Of a stretch of DNA of 64,000 nucleotides, positions 29,028-38,065 are shown in pieces. The notes beneath the pieces were generated by a model that saw only the letters and a list, made by a program, of their open reading frames with translations, did not search any database and was not told the DNA's origin. Location: NCBI RefSeq assembly GCF_004519405.1, contig NZ_SGWI01000002.1, positions 558,001 through 622,000 of the forward strand, written 5' to 3'. Source of the stretch: Pseudomonas sp. BCA17 (GTDB lineage Bacteria > Pseudomonadota > Gammaproteobacteria > Pseudomonadales > Pseudomonadaceae). Position numbers and translations under genes: made by a program. Numbering within the stretch: position 1 is the stretch's first letter; each line of letters starts with the position of its first letter.

Positions 29028-30383
29028 TTAATCCTCGATAGGGGTCAACGCTACGCGCAATGCGGCGATGGCAGCATCGCGCGACTGTTCGTCGGCGAAC
29101 TCGGCACTGTCGGCCACGGCCTCGCCGCCCAGCCATACGGTGAAGCCCAGGGCTTCGCTGCGTACGTCCAGTGGGTCACCGCTTTGCAACTGCTTGGTCA
29201 CCGCACCCGCGGCTTTGCCATCGGCAAAGTTGCGCGACAGCAGCAGTTGCTCGCCATCGGCCGCCAGCAAACGGAAACGGAAACTACCGTCGTCTTCGCG
29301 AAAGCTCACGAAGCGCGCCGCTTTCGCCGCTTTCTTTTTGGCGGCGACCGGCGCTGCTGCCTGTTCGACAAACGAACGCAGGCCCACCGCTTCACGCAAC
29401 TCGGCCAGGAACGGTGCGGCCACGGCGCGCGCTTTCTTGGCGCCGATCAGCAACAGGTCTTCCATGTCCGAGGGGCGCGACATCAGTTGATGGTAACGCT
29501 CACGAGCTTCGCCCAGTTGGCCATCCAGCAGTTGGAACAGGCGGTTCTTCGCCTCACCCCAGCCCAGGCCCTGCAGCAGTTCGGCACGGAACTCCTGCTC
29601 CTGGGCCGGCGTAGCAAACGCCTGGTACAGGGTGAACAGGTGCGAGTTATCCGGGTCTTTGGCTTCGCCGGGCGCACGGGAGTCGGTGACGATGCGCGAG
29701 ATGGCGTCTTTCATGTCCTTGGCGCTGGTGAACAACGGGATGGTGTTGTCGTAGCTCTTGGACATCTTGCGGCCATCCAGGCCCGGCAAGGTGGCGACGC
29801 TTTCTTCGATCAGCGCCTCGGGCATGGTGAAGAATTCTTTACCGTTGCCGAACAGGTGGTTGAAGCGCTGGCCAATGTCACGGGCCATTTCCACGTGCTG
29901 GATCTGATCACGGCCGACAGGCACCTTGTGCGCATTGAACATCAGGATGTCCGCCGCCATCAGTACCGGGTAGCTGTACAGACCCATGCTGATGCCCGCA
30001 TCCGGGTCTTCACCGGCTTCCACGTTCTTGTCCACCGAGGCCTTGTAGGCATGGGCACGATTGAGCAGGCCCTTGGCGGCCACGCAGGTCAGCAGCCAGG
30101 TCAGTTCGGGGATTTCCGGGATATCGGACTGGCGATAGAACGTCACCCGGTTCACATCCAGGCCGCCGGCCAGCCAGGTCGCGGCGATTTCCATACGCGA
30201 GCGCTGGATGCGCTGCGGGTCATCGCATTTGATCAGGGCGTGGTAGTCAGCCAGAAAGTAGAAGGAATCGGCATTGGCGTCCTGGCTGGCGAGAATCGCC
30301 GGGCGGATCGCGCCGGCGTAGTTGCCCAGGTGCGGCGTGCCGGTGGTGGTGATGCCGGTGAGGATACGGGTACGAGTCGTCAT
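29028..30383 (-). CDS. trpS: Tryptophanyl-tRNA synthetase with C-terminal tandem DUF1508-like extension
   Basis: A 451-residue class I synthetase charging tRNA(Trp). The HIGH-type motif is in TTGTPHLGNYAG near residue 15 and the KMSKS loop is in GRKMSKSYDNT near 210. The catalytic and anticodon parts end near residue 335, the E. coli TrpRS length. A Lys/Ala linker (AAKKKAAKAA) follows, then about 100 residues with two related segments (FRFRLLAADGEQLLLSRNFA and FTVWLGGEAVADSAEFA) that resemble YegP/DUF1508 repeats. Long TrpRS forms occur in other pseudomonads; the role of the tail is unknown. Confidence 0.95.
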   Translation of the reverse strand: MTTRTRILTGITTTGTPHLGNYAGAIRPAILASQDANADSFYFLADYHALIKCDDPQRIQRSRMEIAATWLAGGLDVNRVTFYRQSDIPEIPELTWLLTCVAAKGLLNRAHAYKASVDKNVEAGEDPDAGISMGLYSYPVLMAADILMFNAHKVPVGRDQIQHVEMARDIGQRFNHLFGNGKEFFTMPEALIEESVATLPGLDGRKMSKSYDNTIPLFTSAKDMKDAISRIVTDSRAPGEAKDPDNSHLFTLYQAFATPAQEQEFRAELLQGLGWGEAKNRLFQLLDGQLGEARERYHQLMSRPSDMEDLLLIGAKKARAVAAPFLAELREAVGLRSFVEQAAAPVAAKKKAAKAARFVSFREDDGSFRFRLLAADGEQLLLSRNFADGKAAGAVTKQLQSGDPLDVRSEALGFTVWLGGEAVADSAEFADEQSRDAAIAALRVALTPIED

Positions 30384-30407
30384 GGGTAATCGCTTATCAG
30401 ACTGCTA

Positions 30408-31037
30408 TCAATTCGAGAGGCGCGGCAGTACCAGATCCTTGAGATCGGTCAGCTTGCCATGAAAAAAGTGTCCGCATTCTGCCACTTTCAGCAGCTCATG
30501 GGGGCGTTTGAGGGCAGCGGACCAGTCGTAGACGGTCTGAGGGTCGACCACTTCGTCGGTTTCCGGCTGGATCAGGGTCAGTGGGCAGCCCAGCGGCAGC
30601 GGGTCCGTATCGCGCAGGCGCATCACCGCCGCCGCCACCATGAACAAGTGCGCAAGCTTTTCCCCCTTGGCCTCCAGGCGCCCGCCGAGGCTGGCAGCCA
30701 CATAGCCGCCGAAGGAAAAACCGAGCAGCGTGATCGGCAAGTCCGGGTGTTTTTCCCGCAGCCAGGTCGCAGCTGCTTCGGCGTCATCCACTTCACCGGT
30801 GCTCATGTCGTGGGTGCCAGCGCTGGCGCCGACACCACGGTAGTTGAAACGCAAAGTAATCAAACCCGCATCGCGGGCGGTGCGTTGCAGGGTCGACACG
30901 ACTTTATTGAGCATGGTCCCATCCTGCACCGGGTTGGGGTGGCAGATCAGCGCCAGGCCACGTGGCTCGGGGTGATCCAGGTACAAGGCTTCCAATTGAC
31001 CCACCGGGCCTTCGATCAAAACGGGGGTTTCACGCAT
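30408..31037 (-). CDS. Small alpha/beta-hydrolase family protein
   Basis: A 209-residue alpha/beta hydrolase. The oxyanion-side motif is in ALICHPNPVQDG, the nucleophile elbow reads LLGFSFGGYVAAS (Ser near residue 105), and acid and His candidates are QPETDEVVD and ECGHFFHGK. It resembles the YgfF/CC3_0527 type of small serine hydrolases with unknown substrate. A TTG two codons upstream is possible; the ATG at 31037 is used. It lies 24 bp upstream of trpS and could be co-transcribed. Confidence 0.8.
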   Translation of the reverse strand: MRETPVLIEGPVGQLEALYLDHPEPRGLALICHPNPVQDGTMLNKVVSTLQRTARDAGLITLRFNYRGVGASAGTHDMSTGEVDDAEAAATWLREKHPDLPITLLGFSFGGYVAASLGGRLEAKGEKLAHLFMVAAAVMRLRDTDPLPLGCPLTLIQPETDEVVDPQTVYDWSAALKRPHELLKVAECGHFFHGKLTDLKDLVLPRLSN

Positions 31038-31183
31038 GAGCAAGGATGAACTCCGTGACCTCTCAAGGGGTCGACTCGTCTAGCTAAAAGTCTGTGCATG
31101 GCATGATTGCGAGCTTAATCGCGGTATACAGCGCAGGTCCGAGCCGTTAACGTAAAGCAAAGCCGTTTATAGAGGAAGGACTC

Positions 31184-31621
31184 GTGGAACACTCGCTCTT
31201 AGTTTGGTTGTTGCCGACTCTCGCCCTGGTTGCCGGTGTCGCCATTGGATTCCTGGTTGCTCGCCTGCTGCCAAATGCCGCGCCTAACCGCACGCAGCGT
31301 CAGCTGGATGACATTCAGGAACGTTTTGACAGTTATCAGAACGAGGTTGTTACCCACTTCAACAGCACCGCGACCCTGGTCAAGAAGCTCACCCAGAGCT
31401 ACCAGGAAGTACAGGACCACCTCGCCGATGGTGCCAACCGCCTGGCCCTCGACGACATCACCCGTCAGCGCCTGCTGGCCGCGCTGCATTCCGATGCACC
31501 GCAAGCCCCACGTGAGCGCCTGACCCCACCACGGGAAAACCAGGAGCCACCACGGGACTACGCGCCAAAAACGCCGAACGCCCCCGGCATGCTGGATGAG
31601 CATTACGGCTTGAAGAAGTAA
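31184..31621 (+). CDS. zapG: Cell-division membrane protein ZapG (YhcB/DUF1043)
   Basis: A 145-residue inner-membrane protein with one N-terminal helix (LLVWLLPTLALVAGVAIGFLVARLL), a coiled coil (residues ~35-95, NRTQRQLDDIQERFDSYQNE), and a Pro/Arg-rich tail. YhcB/ZapG links division and envelope synthesis in enterobacteria. It starts with GTG at 31184 after GAGGAAGGA. It diverges from the hydrolase-trpS-zapE group. Confidence 0.9.
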   Translation: MEHSLLVWLLPTLALVAGVAIGFLVARLLPNAAPNRTQRQLDDIQERFDSYQNEVVTHFNSTATLVKKLTQSYQEVQDHLADGANRLALDDITRQRLLAALHSDAPQAPRERLTPPRENQEPPRDYAPKTPNAPGMLDEHYGLKK

Positions 31622-31636
31622 GTCTTCTCCAAGCAC

Positions 31637-31676
31637 AAAAAAAGCCCGGCTGATCGATGATCAGCCGGGCTTTTTG
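31637..31676 (+). terminator. Intrinsic terminator of zapG
   Basis: AAGCCCGGCTGATC / GATCAGCCGGGCTT forms a perfect stem followed by TTTTTG, 16 bp past the stop. A-rich sequence on the other side allows function in both directions. Confidence 0.92.
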
Positions 31677-31705
31677 TTAAGTGCTCATTCTCAAGACCAG
31701 CGACT

Positions 31706-31730
31706 GTGGGAGCGGGCTTGCTCGCCCCAC
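31706..31730. repeat. Single REP-type palindrome
   Basis: GTGGGAGCGGGCTTGCTCGC followed by CCCAC is a near-palindrome of the second REP type, also seen near 11394. It lies between the zapG terminator and the ABC transporter 3' end. Confidence 0.65.
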
Positions 31731-31750
31731 ATTTTGACCGCGTTCTGGCC

Positions 31751-33475
31751 TCAGGCCACAGGCTGCTCCTGCAGCCACCCACCCTCAATCCGCACATGCC
31801 GCCCATGGAAGCGCTTGAGGCTGCTGCGGTGGCCGACGCTGACAATACTCAGGCCCGGCAGTTCATCGATCAGCGCCTGATAGAGCGTTGCTTCATCCTC
31901 TTCATCCATGGCCGAAGTAGCCTCGTCCATGTACAGCCACTGCGGTGCGAACAACAGGGCGCGGGCGAAGGCCAGGCGTTGCTGCTCCCCCGGTGAAAGC
32001 ATGCGTTGCCAGTGGTTGGCCTCATCAAGACAGCCAACCAGATGCGGCAAGCGGCAGGTTTCCAGCACCTGTGCATAACGTTCTGCCGAGTAGACGCTGT
32101 CGTCCTGTGGATAACTCAAGACGGCCTTGAGTGTGCCAATCGGCAGGTAGGGCTTTTGCGGCAGGAACAGGTAACGTTTGTCCGGCAGGCGAATGCTGCC
32201 GTGGCCGGCAGGCCAAAGGTGCCCCATCGCACGCAGCAAGGTACTTTTACCACTGCCGGAGCGGCCGCTGAGCATGACGCGCTGACCCGGCTCCACGATC
32301 ATGTTGGCGTCAGTGAGCAGGTGGCGACCATCCGCCAGGTTCATGCCCAAGCCTTGCACCACCAGGCGTTCACCCTGCGCACTGACGTCGATAGTCGCCG
32401 GGCGCTGCTCGTTTTCGCTCATGGCCTGTTGAAAACTCAGTAGACGGTCGCTGGTCGCGCGCCAGCCCGCCAGGTCGGAATAAGCGCTGATGAACCAACT
32501 GAAGTTGCCTTGCACGTTGCCGAACGCCGAGTTGATTTGCATCAGCTCACCCAGTTCGATCTTGCCGGAAAAGTAGCGCGGCGCGGCCACAACAAACGCA
32601 AAGACGGTGGCAATCTGTTCGTAGCCGGCGGTGAAAAACGTCAGGCGCTTGGACACTTTCATAATGTCCCAGAAGTTATGCCAAACCTTGCCGAACCGCG
32701 CGCTCAGGCGTTGATTTTCATTGGGCTCGCCATTGTATAAGGCGATGCTCTCGGCGTTCTCACGCACGCGCACCATGGAGAAACGCAGGTCCGCTTCGAA
32801 GCGTTGTTGCTGGTTGCTCAACCCTATCAAGCGACGGCCGATCAGATGCGTCAGCCAACTGCCGACGGCGGCGTACAACAGCGCACACCAGAACATGTAG
32901 CCGGGGATGGTGACGCCGAACACTTCGATGCTGCCCGATACGCCCCACAGGATGATCGAGAACGACACCAGGCTGACCACGTTGCGCAACAGGCCCAGAC
33001 CCAGGTTCAAGGTGCTGGAGGTGAAGTTATTGAGGTCTTCGGAAATCCGCTGGTCCGGGTTATCGGTGTAGCCGCCCTGCTCCAGTTGGTAGTAGTTTTT
33101 GTCGGCCAGCCAGCGTGCGAAGTGCTTTTCGGTGAGCCAGGCACGCCAGCGAATGGTCAGCATCTGCGTCAGGTACAGACGGTAGACCGCGCCAAGAATA
33201 GCCACCGCCGCGATACCGCAGAAGTAGCCGATCTGTCGCCAGAAGGCAGCCGTATCCTTGTTCTCCAGGGCGTTGTAGAAGTCCTTGTACCAGTGGTTGA
33301 GCCACACGGAAATTGCCACGCTGAACAGCGACAAGCCAATCACGACAGCGAGCAACAACCAGGCCTTGCCCTTCTCTTCACTGCGCCAATAGGGCGTGAT
33401 CATCGCCCAGGTTCGGCGAAAGAATTGCCCGCGCACAGCGTCATTGACCGCAGAATACTCAGCGTTTTGATTCAT
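31751..33475 (-). CDS. SbmA/BacA-like ABC transporter (fused permease-ATPase)
   Basis: A 574-residue half-transporter. Residues 1-340 hold six helices in the SbmA/BacA fold (SVAISVWLNHWYKDFYNALE, LEQGGYTDNPDQRISEDL). Residues 365-574 are the ATPase, with Walker A SGRSGSGKST, signature LSPGEQQRLAFARALL and Walker B WLYMDEATSAMDEE. The YddA/BacA group moves peptides, bleomycin or cobalamin-like compounds; the substrate here is unknown. It lies 100 bp downstream of roxSR on the same strand and may be part of that regulon. Confidence 0.88.
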   Translation of the reverse strand: MNQNAEYSAVNDAVRGQFFRRTWAMITPYWRSEEKGKAWLLLAVVIGLSLFSVAISVWLNHWYKDFYNALENKDTAAFWRQIGYFCGIAAVAILGAVYRLYLTQMLTIRWRAWLTEKHFARWLADKNYYQLEQGGYTDNPDQRISEDLNNFTSSTLNLGLGLLRNVVSLVSFSIILWGVSGSIEVFGVTIPGYMFWCALLYAAVGSWLTHLIGRRLIGLSNQQQRFEADLRFSMVRVRENAESIALYNGEPNENQRLSARFGKVWHNFWDIMKVSKRLTFFTAGYEQIATVFAFVVAAPRYFSGKIELGELMQINSAFGNVQGNFSWFISAYSDLAGWRATSDRLLSFQQAMSENEQRPATIDVSAQGERLVVQGLGMNLADGRHLLTDANMIVEPGQRVMLSGRSGSGKSTLLRAMGHLWPAGHGSIRLPDKRYLFLPQKPYLPIGTLKAVLSYPQDDSVYSAERYAQVLETCRLPHLVGCLDEANHWQRMLSPGEQQRLAFARALLFAPQWLYMDEATSAMDEEDEATLYQALIDELPGLSIVSVGHRSSLKRFHGRHVRIEGGWLQEQPVA

Positions 33476-33510
33476 CGTTCAGGCTCGGTAGGAAAAGATG
33501 GCAGGCGTTT

Positions 33511-33534
33511 GAACCGATCATAGAGGATCGGTTC
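33511..33534. other. Hairpin between roxR and the ABC transporter
   Basis: A perfect 9-bp inverted repeat (GAACCGATC / GATCGGTTC) encloses 6 bases, 36 bp upstream of the ABC transporter start. No T run follows. It may be an operator or an mRNA-processing hairpin. Confidence 0.45.
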
Positions 33535-33574
33535 GCAGCTCCGTGCAGCCTGAAACAGATTGTTCAGCCGGCGT

Positions 33575-34135
33575 TCAGCGCCGTACCGGACGCTTCTGCA
33601 GCTTGCGCTGCAAGGTGCGGCGGTGCATCCCCAGAGCGCGGGCGGTGGCCGAGATATTGCCTTCGTGCTCGGTCAGCACGCGCTGGATGTGCTCCCACTG
33701 CAGACGGTCCACCGACATTGGGTTTTCCGGCACCAGGGTATCGAGGTCGGCGTGCTCGGAGAGCAAGGCGGCCAGTACGTCGTCGGCGTCCGCCGGTTTG
33801 CACAGGTAGTTGCAGGCGCCGCGCTTGATCGCCTCGACGGCGGTGGCGATGCTCGAATAACCGGTGAGGATCACCACGCGCATTTCCGGGTCGAGCTCCA
33901 ACAACTTGGGCAGCAACACCAGGCCTGAGTCGCCGTCCATTTTCAGGTCGAGCGCGGCGTAGTCCGGCAGGTCGGACTGGGCGATGGTCAGGCCCTCTTC
34001 GGCGGAACCGGCGGTGCTCACGCGAAAACCGCGACGGCTCATGGCACGCGCCATGACGCGGGTAAAGGTAGCGTCGTCATCTACCAGCAACAGGTGTGGC
34101 AGTTCTTCGCCTTCGACTTGGATCTCGTCACTCAT
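33575..34135 (-). CDS. roxR: Response regulator RoxR (RegA/ActR/PrrA family)
   Basis: A 186-residue redox response regulator. The receiver has the acid pocket LLLVDDD, phospho-acceptor Asp in DLKMDGDSG (near residue 61) and Lys in YLCKPADADD. The Fis-type helix-turn-helix EGNISATARALGMHRRTLQR is at the C-terminus. RegA-family regulators control respiratory and redox genes, for example terminal oxidases. The ATG at 34135 (MSDEIQVEGEE) is chosen over a 20-residue longer form. It overlaps roxS by 8 bp. Confidence 0.92.
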   Translation of the reverse strand: MSDEIQVEGEELPHLLLVDDDATFTRVMARAMSRRGFRVSTAGSAEEGLTIAQSDLPDYAALDLKMDGDSGLVLLPKLLELDPEMRVVILTGYSSIATAVEAIKRGACNYLCKPADADDVLAALLSEHADLDTLVPENPMSVDRLQWEHIQRVLTEHEGNISATARALGMHRRTLQRKLQKRPVRR

Positions 34136-35390
34136 CGATATCTCCTCGTGCGACACGGGGCAGGCGCAGCTCGGTAAGCGTGCCACCTTCCTCATGACTA
34201 TAGAGCTTCACTGAGCCGCCCGCGCGGGTCACGCTGGCCTTGCTCAAAAACAGGCCCAGGCCGAAGCCTTTGCCCTTGGTGGTAAAGAAGGGTTTGCCGA
34301 TCTGCTCGGCAATGGCCAGCGGCACGCCCGCGCCGTGGTCACGAATGCTGATGGTCACGTTTTCCGCGTCCCAGTCCAACTGCACGCCCAAGCCCTCGGG
34401 GCAGGCATCGGCCGCGTTGTTCAACAGGTTCAGCAGTGCCTGGGTCAGGTCCGGCGGCGGCGCCATGCGCGGCACACTGCCCTGCCCCAATAGATGAAAG
34501 CGGTAACTGGCCTCGGGGCGCATCAGATGCCAGCGGTTCAGCGCTTCATCGATCCACTGGGTCACATCCTGCATTTCAACCGCCAGGCGGCGATTGGCTT
34601 CGGCAGCACGCACCAGTTGCTGCAAGGTCAGCTTGCACTGTTTGACCTGCTCCTGCAGCACACTGAGGTCATCCTGCAGGGCCGGGTCATGATGATCCTG
34701 AGTCATTTCCTTGAGCAGCACGCTCATGGTTGCCAGCGGCGTGCCCAGTTCATGGGCGGCGCCGGCAGCCTGAGTCGCGACGGCCAGCAATTGCTGGTCG
34801 CGCAGGCCCTCTTCGCGGCGAATGGCACGCAGCTCCTCCTGGCGGCGCAACTCTTCGGCCATTCGCGCCGCAAAAAAGGTGATGACGGCAGCGGACAGCG
34901 CAAAGCTCAGCCACATCCCGTAGATCTGCAGGTTTTCCCGGGCGATGGGGAAGGTTTGCAATGGATAGAACTGCGCCAGCAGCAAGGTGTAGAGCGTCAA
35001 CGCAATGCCCGACAGTACCACCGAATAGCGCCACGGAAGCGTCACGGCAGCGATCGTCAGCGGCACCAGGTAATAAGAAACAAAGGGGTTGGTGGACCCC
35101 CCCGAGAAATACAGCAAGACACTGTGGATAAACAGGTCGCACGCCAATTGAAGGGCATATTCCAGCTCGGTCACTGGCCACGTGGTACGCAGGCGAATAG
35201 CAGTGAACGCGCATAGCACCATGGAAAATGCCAGGGTCACGCCCAGTTGCAGCCATGGCAGCGGCAACAGGTCGAACCAATACGCAAGCCCGACGGAGCC
35301 GGCCTGGGCGGCCAGTACCAAGGTGCGAATGAACGTCAGGCGCCAGAGGTTCTGGCGGGTGGCGGAAGTCAGTTTTACGGCGGCGAGCAT
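34128..35390 (-). CDS. roxS: Sensor histidine kinase RoxS (RegB/ActS/PrrB family)
   Basis: A 420-residue membrane kinase with six N-terminal helices (residues ~20-190). The H-box is AAGAAHELGTPLATMSVLL, with His near residue 217, and the ATPase part has N-box LLNLLNNAADACPEG and G-boxes IRDHGAGVP and KGFGLGLFLSKASV. The upstream in-frame extension of 52 residues reads unlike the family, so MLAAVKLTSATRQNLW at 35390 is the start. It is presumed to sense redox state of the respiratory chain and phosphorylate RoxR. Confidence 0.92.
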   Translation of the reverse strand: MLAAVKLTSATRQNLWRLTFIRTLVLAAQAGSVGLAYWFDLLPLPWLQLGVTLAFSMVLCAFTAIRLRTTWPVTELEYALQLACDLFIHSVLLYFSGGSTNPFVSYYLVPLTIAAVTLPWRYSVVLSGIALTLYTLLLAQFYPLQTFPIARENLQIYGMWLSFALSAAVITFFAARMAEELRRQEELRAIRREEGLRDQQLLAVATQAAGAAHELGTPLATMSVLLKEMTQDHHDPALQDDLSVLQEQVKQCKLTLQQLVRAAEANRRLAVEMQDVTQWIDEALNRWHLMRPEASYRFHLLGQGSVPRMAPPPDLTQALLNLLNNAADACPEGLGVQLDWDAENVTISIRDHGAGVPLAIAEQIGKPFFTTKGKGFGLGLFLSKASVTRAGGSVKLYSHEEGGTLTELRLPRVARGDIDE

Positions 35391-35608
35391 GAGCTCTCCC
35401 GGTGAGCGCAGCAGGCGGATCGGCAGGAGTATAAACGAAGCAGACCGCACGGCACGGCGTGTGTGGCTCTTTGACGCAGGCCGGGCAGATGACCGTTCGT
35501 CCGCCCCTCGTAACTTGTAGCGAATGTGTAAACCCGAAGAACCCACCGCTCCCGTCTACAGTCATACCGGACACGACTGTCCCAATACGACTTTCACAAG
35601 GAACTTCC

Positions 35609-36325
35609 ATGTCTCGTTTCATTCGCAGTGCAGCTGTTATCACCCTCGGCGTTGCCACCCTGGCCAGCCTGCCGGCCATGGCGGCAGAAGGGCTGAACTA
35701 CAACCAGATTTCCCTGCGTGCCGAGGCCAGCCAGGAGGTTGCCCGCGACAAGATGATCGTCACCCTCTACACCGAATCCCAAAACAGCGACCCTGCCAAA
35801 CTCGCTGCTGAAATCACCACCACCCTGAACAAGGCCCTGGACCAGGCCCGTGAAGTCAAAGCGGTGACCCTGCGCCAGGGCAGCCGCAACAGCTACCCGA
35901 TCTACGACAGCAAGAACCAGAAGATCACCGGCTGGCGTGAGCGCGCCGAACTGCGCCTGGAAAGCGCGGACTTCCCGGCGCTGTCCAAGCTCACCGGTGA
36001 AATGCTCAACACCATGAAAATGGAAAACATGGACTTCGCCATCGCCGATGCCACGCGCAAGGCCAGTGAAGATGCCCTGCTCAAAGAGGCCGTTGCCGCC
36101 TTCAAGGCCCGCGCGCAACTGGCCACCGATGCTCTGGGCGGCAAGGGCTACAAGATCGTCAACCTGAACTTCAACACCAACGGTTACCCACAACCGTACG
36201 CCCGCAATGGCGGGATGATGATGAAGGCGGCCATGATGGATTCGGCGCCGACCCCGCAAGTCGAAGCCGGCACCAGCCAGGTCAACATGAGCGCTGATGG
36301 CGTGATCGAAGTGCAGATGCAATGA
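35609..36325 (+). CDS. Periplasmic SIMPL-domain (DUF541, YggE-like) protein
   Basis: A 238-residue protein with a Sec signal peptide (AAVITLGVATLASLPAMAAE) and a SIMPL/DUF541 domain (ISLRAEASQEVARDKMIVTL at its start). YggE-type proteins lower oxidative-stress sensitivity by an unknown mechanism. The ATG at 35609 follows AAGGAA. It is divergent from roxS across 218 bp that hold both promoters. Confidence 0.88.
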   Translation: MSRFIRSAAVITLGVATLASLPAMAAEGLNYNQISLRAEASQEVARDKMIVTLYTESQNSDPAKLAAEITTTLNKALDQAREVKAVTLRQGSRNSYPIYDSKNQKITGWRERAELRLESADFPALSKLTGEMLNTMKMENMDFAIADATRKASEDALLKEAVAAFKARAQLATDALGGKGYKIVNLNFNTNGYPQPYARNGGMMMKAAMMDSAPTPQVEAGTSQVNMSADGVIEVQMQ

Positions 36326-36344
36326 CCCCTATCTGACAAACGTT

Positions 36345-36378
36345 AACGGCGGTAACCTCGGTTCCGCCGTTTTCGTTT
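36345..36378 (+). terminator. Intrinsic terminator of the SIMPL-domain gene
   Basis: AACGGCGG / CCGCCGTT stem with an 11-base loop is followed by TTCGTTT, 19 bp past the stop. Confidence 0.8.
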
Positions 36379-36415
36379 GGGCAGCTTATATATGCCTGCC
36401 ATTTCAGGGGTATCC

Positions 36416-38017
36416 ATGGAAAGAATCGCCGTAAAACCGCTCATCCTCGCCGCTGGACTCCTGGCCTTCATGCCGATGGCCCAGGCGGCGAGCACCCTGG
36501 TCTACTGTTCCGAAGCCAGCCCCGCCGGCTTCGACCCCAGCCAGTACACCAGCGGTACCGACTTTGATGCCTCCGCCGAAACGGTCTTCAACCGCCTGAC
36601 TCAGTTCAAGCGCGGCGGCACCGAAGTCGAGCCCGGGCTGGCGACCCGCTGGGACGTATCCAACGACGGCCTGACCTATACCTTCCATCTGCGCGAAGGG
36701 GTGAAATTCCACACCACCGATTACTTCACGCCAACACGCGACTTCAATGCGGACGATGTGCTGTTTACCTTCAATCGCCTGCTGGACGCTGAAAGCCCAT
36801 TTCGCAAGGCGTATCCATCCGAATCGCCCTACTTCACCGACATGGGCTTGAACACCACGATCAAGAGCGTCGACAAACTCGACGAGCACACCGTACGTTT
36901 CAGCCTGAACAACGTCGACGCGTCGTTCGTGCAGAACCTGGCCATGAGTTTCGCCTCCGTGCAATCGGCCGAGTACGCCGCCCAGTTACTAAAGGAAGGC
37001 AAGGCCGAAGACATCAACCAGAAGCCGGTGGGTACAGGGCCGTTCGTGTTCAAGCGCTATCAGAAAGACTCGCAGATTCGCTACGCGGCCAATAAGCAGT
37101 ATTGGAAGCCCGAGGACGTGAAGCTCGACAACCTGATATTCGCCATCACTCCGGACGCCGCCGCACGCCTGCAGAAACTCAAGGCCGGCGAATGCCAGGT
37201 CAGCGGTTATCCACGCCCGTCCGATATCGAAGTTATGAAGCAAGACCCTGACCTGCGGGTGCTGCAACAAGCCGGTTTCAACCTGGGGTTTCTGGCCTAC
37301 AACGTGACCCACCCGCCGCTGGATCAGCTAAAAGTACGCCAGGCCCTGGATATGGCCATCGACAAGCCGGCCATCATCAAGGCGGTGTACCAGAGCGCCG
37401 GACAATTGGCGCAAAACGCCTTGCCTCCAGCGCAGTGGTCTTATGACCCGGCAATCAAGGATGCCCCGTATGATCCGACCAAGGCCCGGGCGCTACTAAA
37501 AGAAGCAGGAGTTGCACCCGGTACTACCATCAACCTGTGGGCAATGACTGTCCAGCGCGCCTCCAACCCGAATGCGCGGATGTCCGCCCAGATGATCCAG
37601 CAGGACTGGGAAAAAGTCGGCATCAAAGCCAACATCGTCAGCTATGAGTGGGGCGAATACATCAAGCGCGCCAAAAACGGCGAACACGATGCGATGATTT
37701 ATGGCTGGACCGGCGACAACGGCGACCCGGATAACTGGCTCGGCGTGCTCTACAGTTGTGCCGCGGTCAAGGGCAGTAACTACGCCAAATGGTGTAACCC
37801 GGCCTACGACAAACTGGTGCAGCAGGCCAAGGTCAGCAACGACCGCGAGCAACGCATCAAGTGGTATCAACAGGCGCAAAAAATCCTCAAGGAACAAGTA
37901 CCTATAACGCCTATTGCGAACTCGACAGTTTTCCAGCCCCTGCGCAAGGAAGTCCGTGATTTCAAAATCAGCCCTTTTGGGCTCACACCGTTCTATGGTG
38001 TCAGTCTAGATAAGTAA
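36416..38017 (+). CDS. Dipeptide ABC transporter periplasmic binding protein (DppA paralogue 1)
   Basis: A 533-residue SBP_bac_5 protein with signal peptide (ILAAGLLAFMPMAQAAS) and the family start LVYCSEASPAGFDPSQYTSG. Repeated landmarks shared with the other three paralogues here include YTFHLREGVKFH, FNADDVLFTFNRLLD and YGWTGDNGDPDNW. It delivers peptides to a DppBCDF permease; peptide preference is not readable. The ATG at 36416 is chosen because the upstream 13-codon extension precedes the signal peptide. It has its own terminator, so it is a separate transcription unit or is attenuated before paralogue 2. Confidence 0.92.
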   Translation: MERIAVKPLILAAGLLAFMPMAQAASTLVYCSEASPAGFDPSQYTSGTDFDASAETVFNRLTQFKRGGTEVEPGLATRWDVSNDGLTYTFHLREGVKFHTTDYFTPTRDFNADDVLFTFNRLLDAESPFRKAYPSESPYFTDMGLNTTIKSVDKLDEHTVRFSLNNVDASFVQNLAMSFASVQSAEYAAQLLKEGKAEDINQKPVGTGPFVFKRYQKDSQIRYAANKQYWKPEDVKLDNLIFAITPDAAARLQKLKAGECQVSGYPRPSDIEVMKQDPDLRVLQQAGFNLGFLAYNVTHPPLDQLKVRQALDMAIDKPAIIKAVYQSAGQLAQNALPPAQWSYDPAIKDAPYDPTKARALLKEAGVAPGTTINLWAMTVQRASNPNARMSAQMIQQDWEKVGIKANIVSYEWGEYIKRAKNGEHDAMIYGWTGDNGDPDNWLGVLYSCAAVKGSNYAKWCNPAYDKLVQQAKVSNDREQRIKWYQQAQKILKEQVPITPIANSTVFQPLRKEVRDFKISPFGLTPFYGVSLDK

Positions 38018-38024
38018 CAGCGCC

Positions 38025-38065
38025 GCCCCAACCAAGTGCGCCAGACGCCTCGGTTGGGCTTTTTT
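38025..38065 (+). terminator. Intrinsic terminator after DppA paralogue 1
   Basis: GCCCCAACC / GGTTGGGC stem followed by TTTTTTGG, 8 bp past the stop. Confidence 0.85.
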
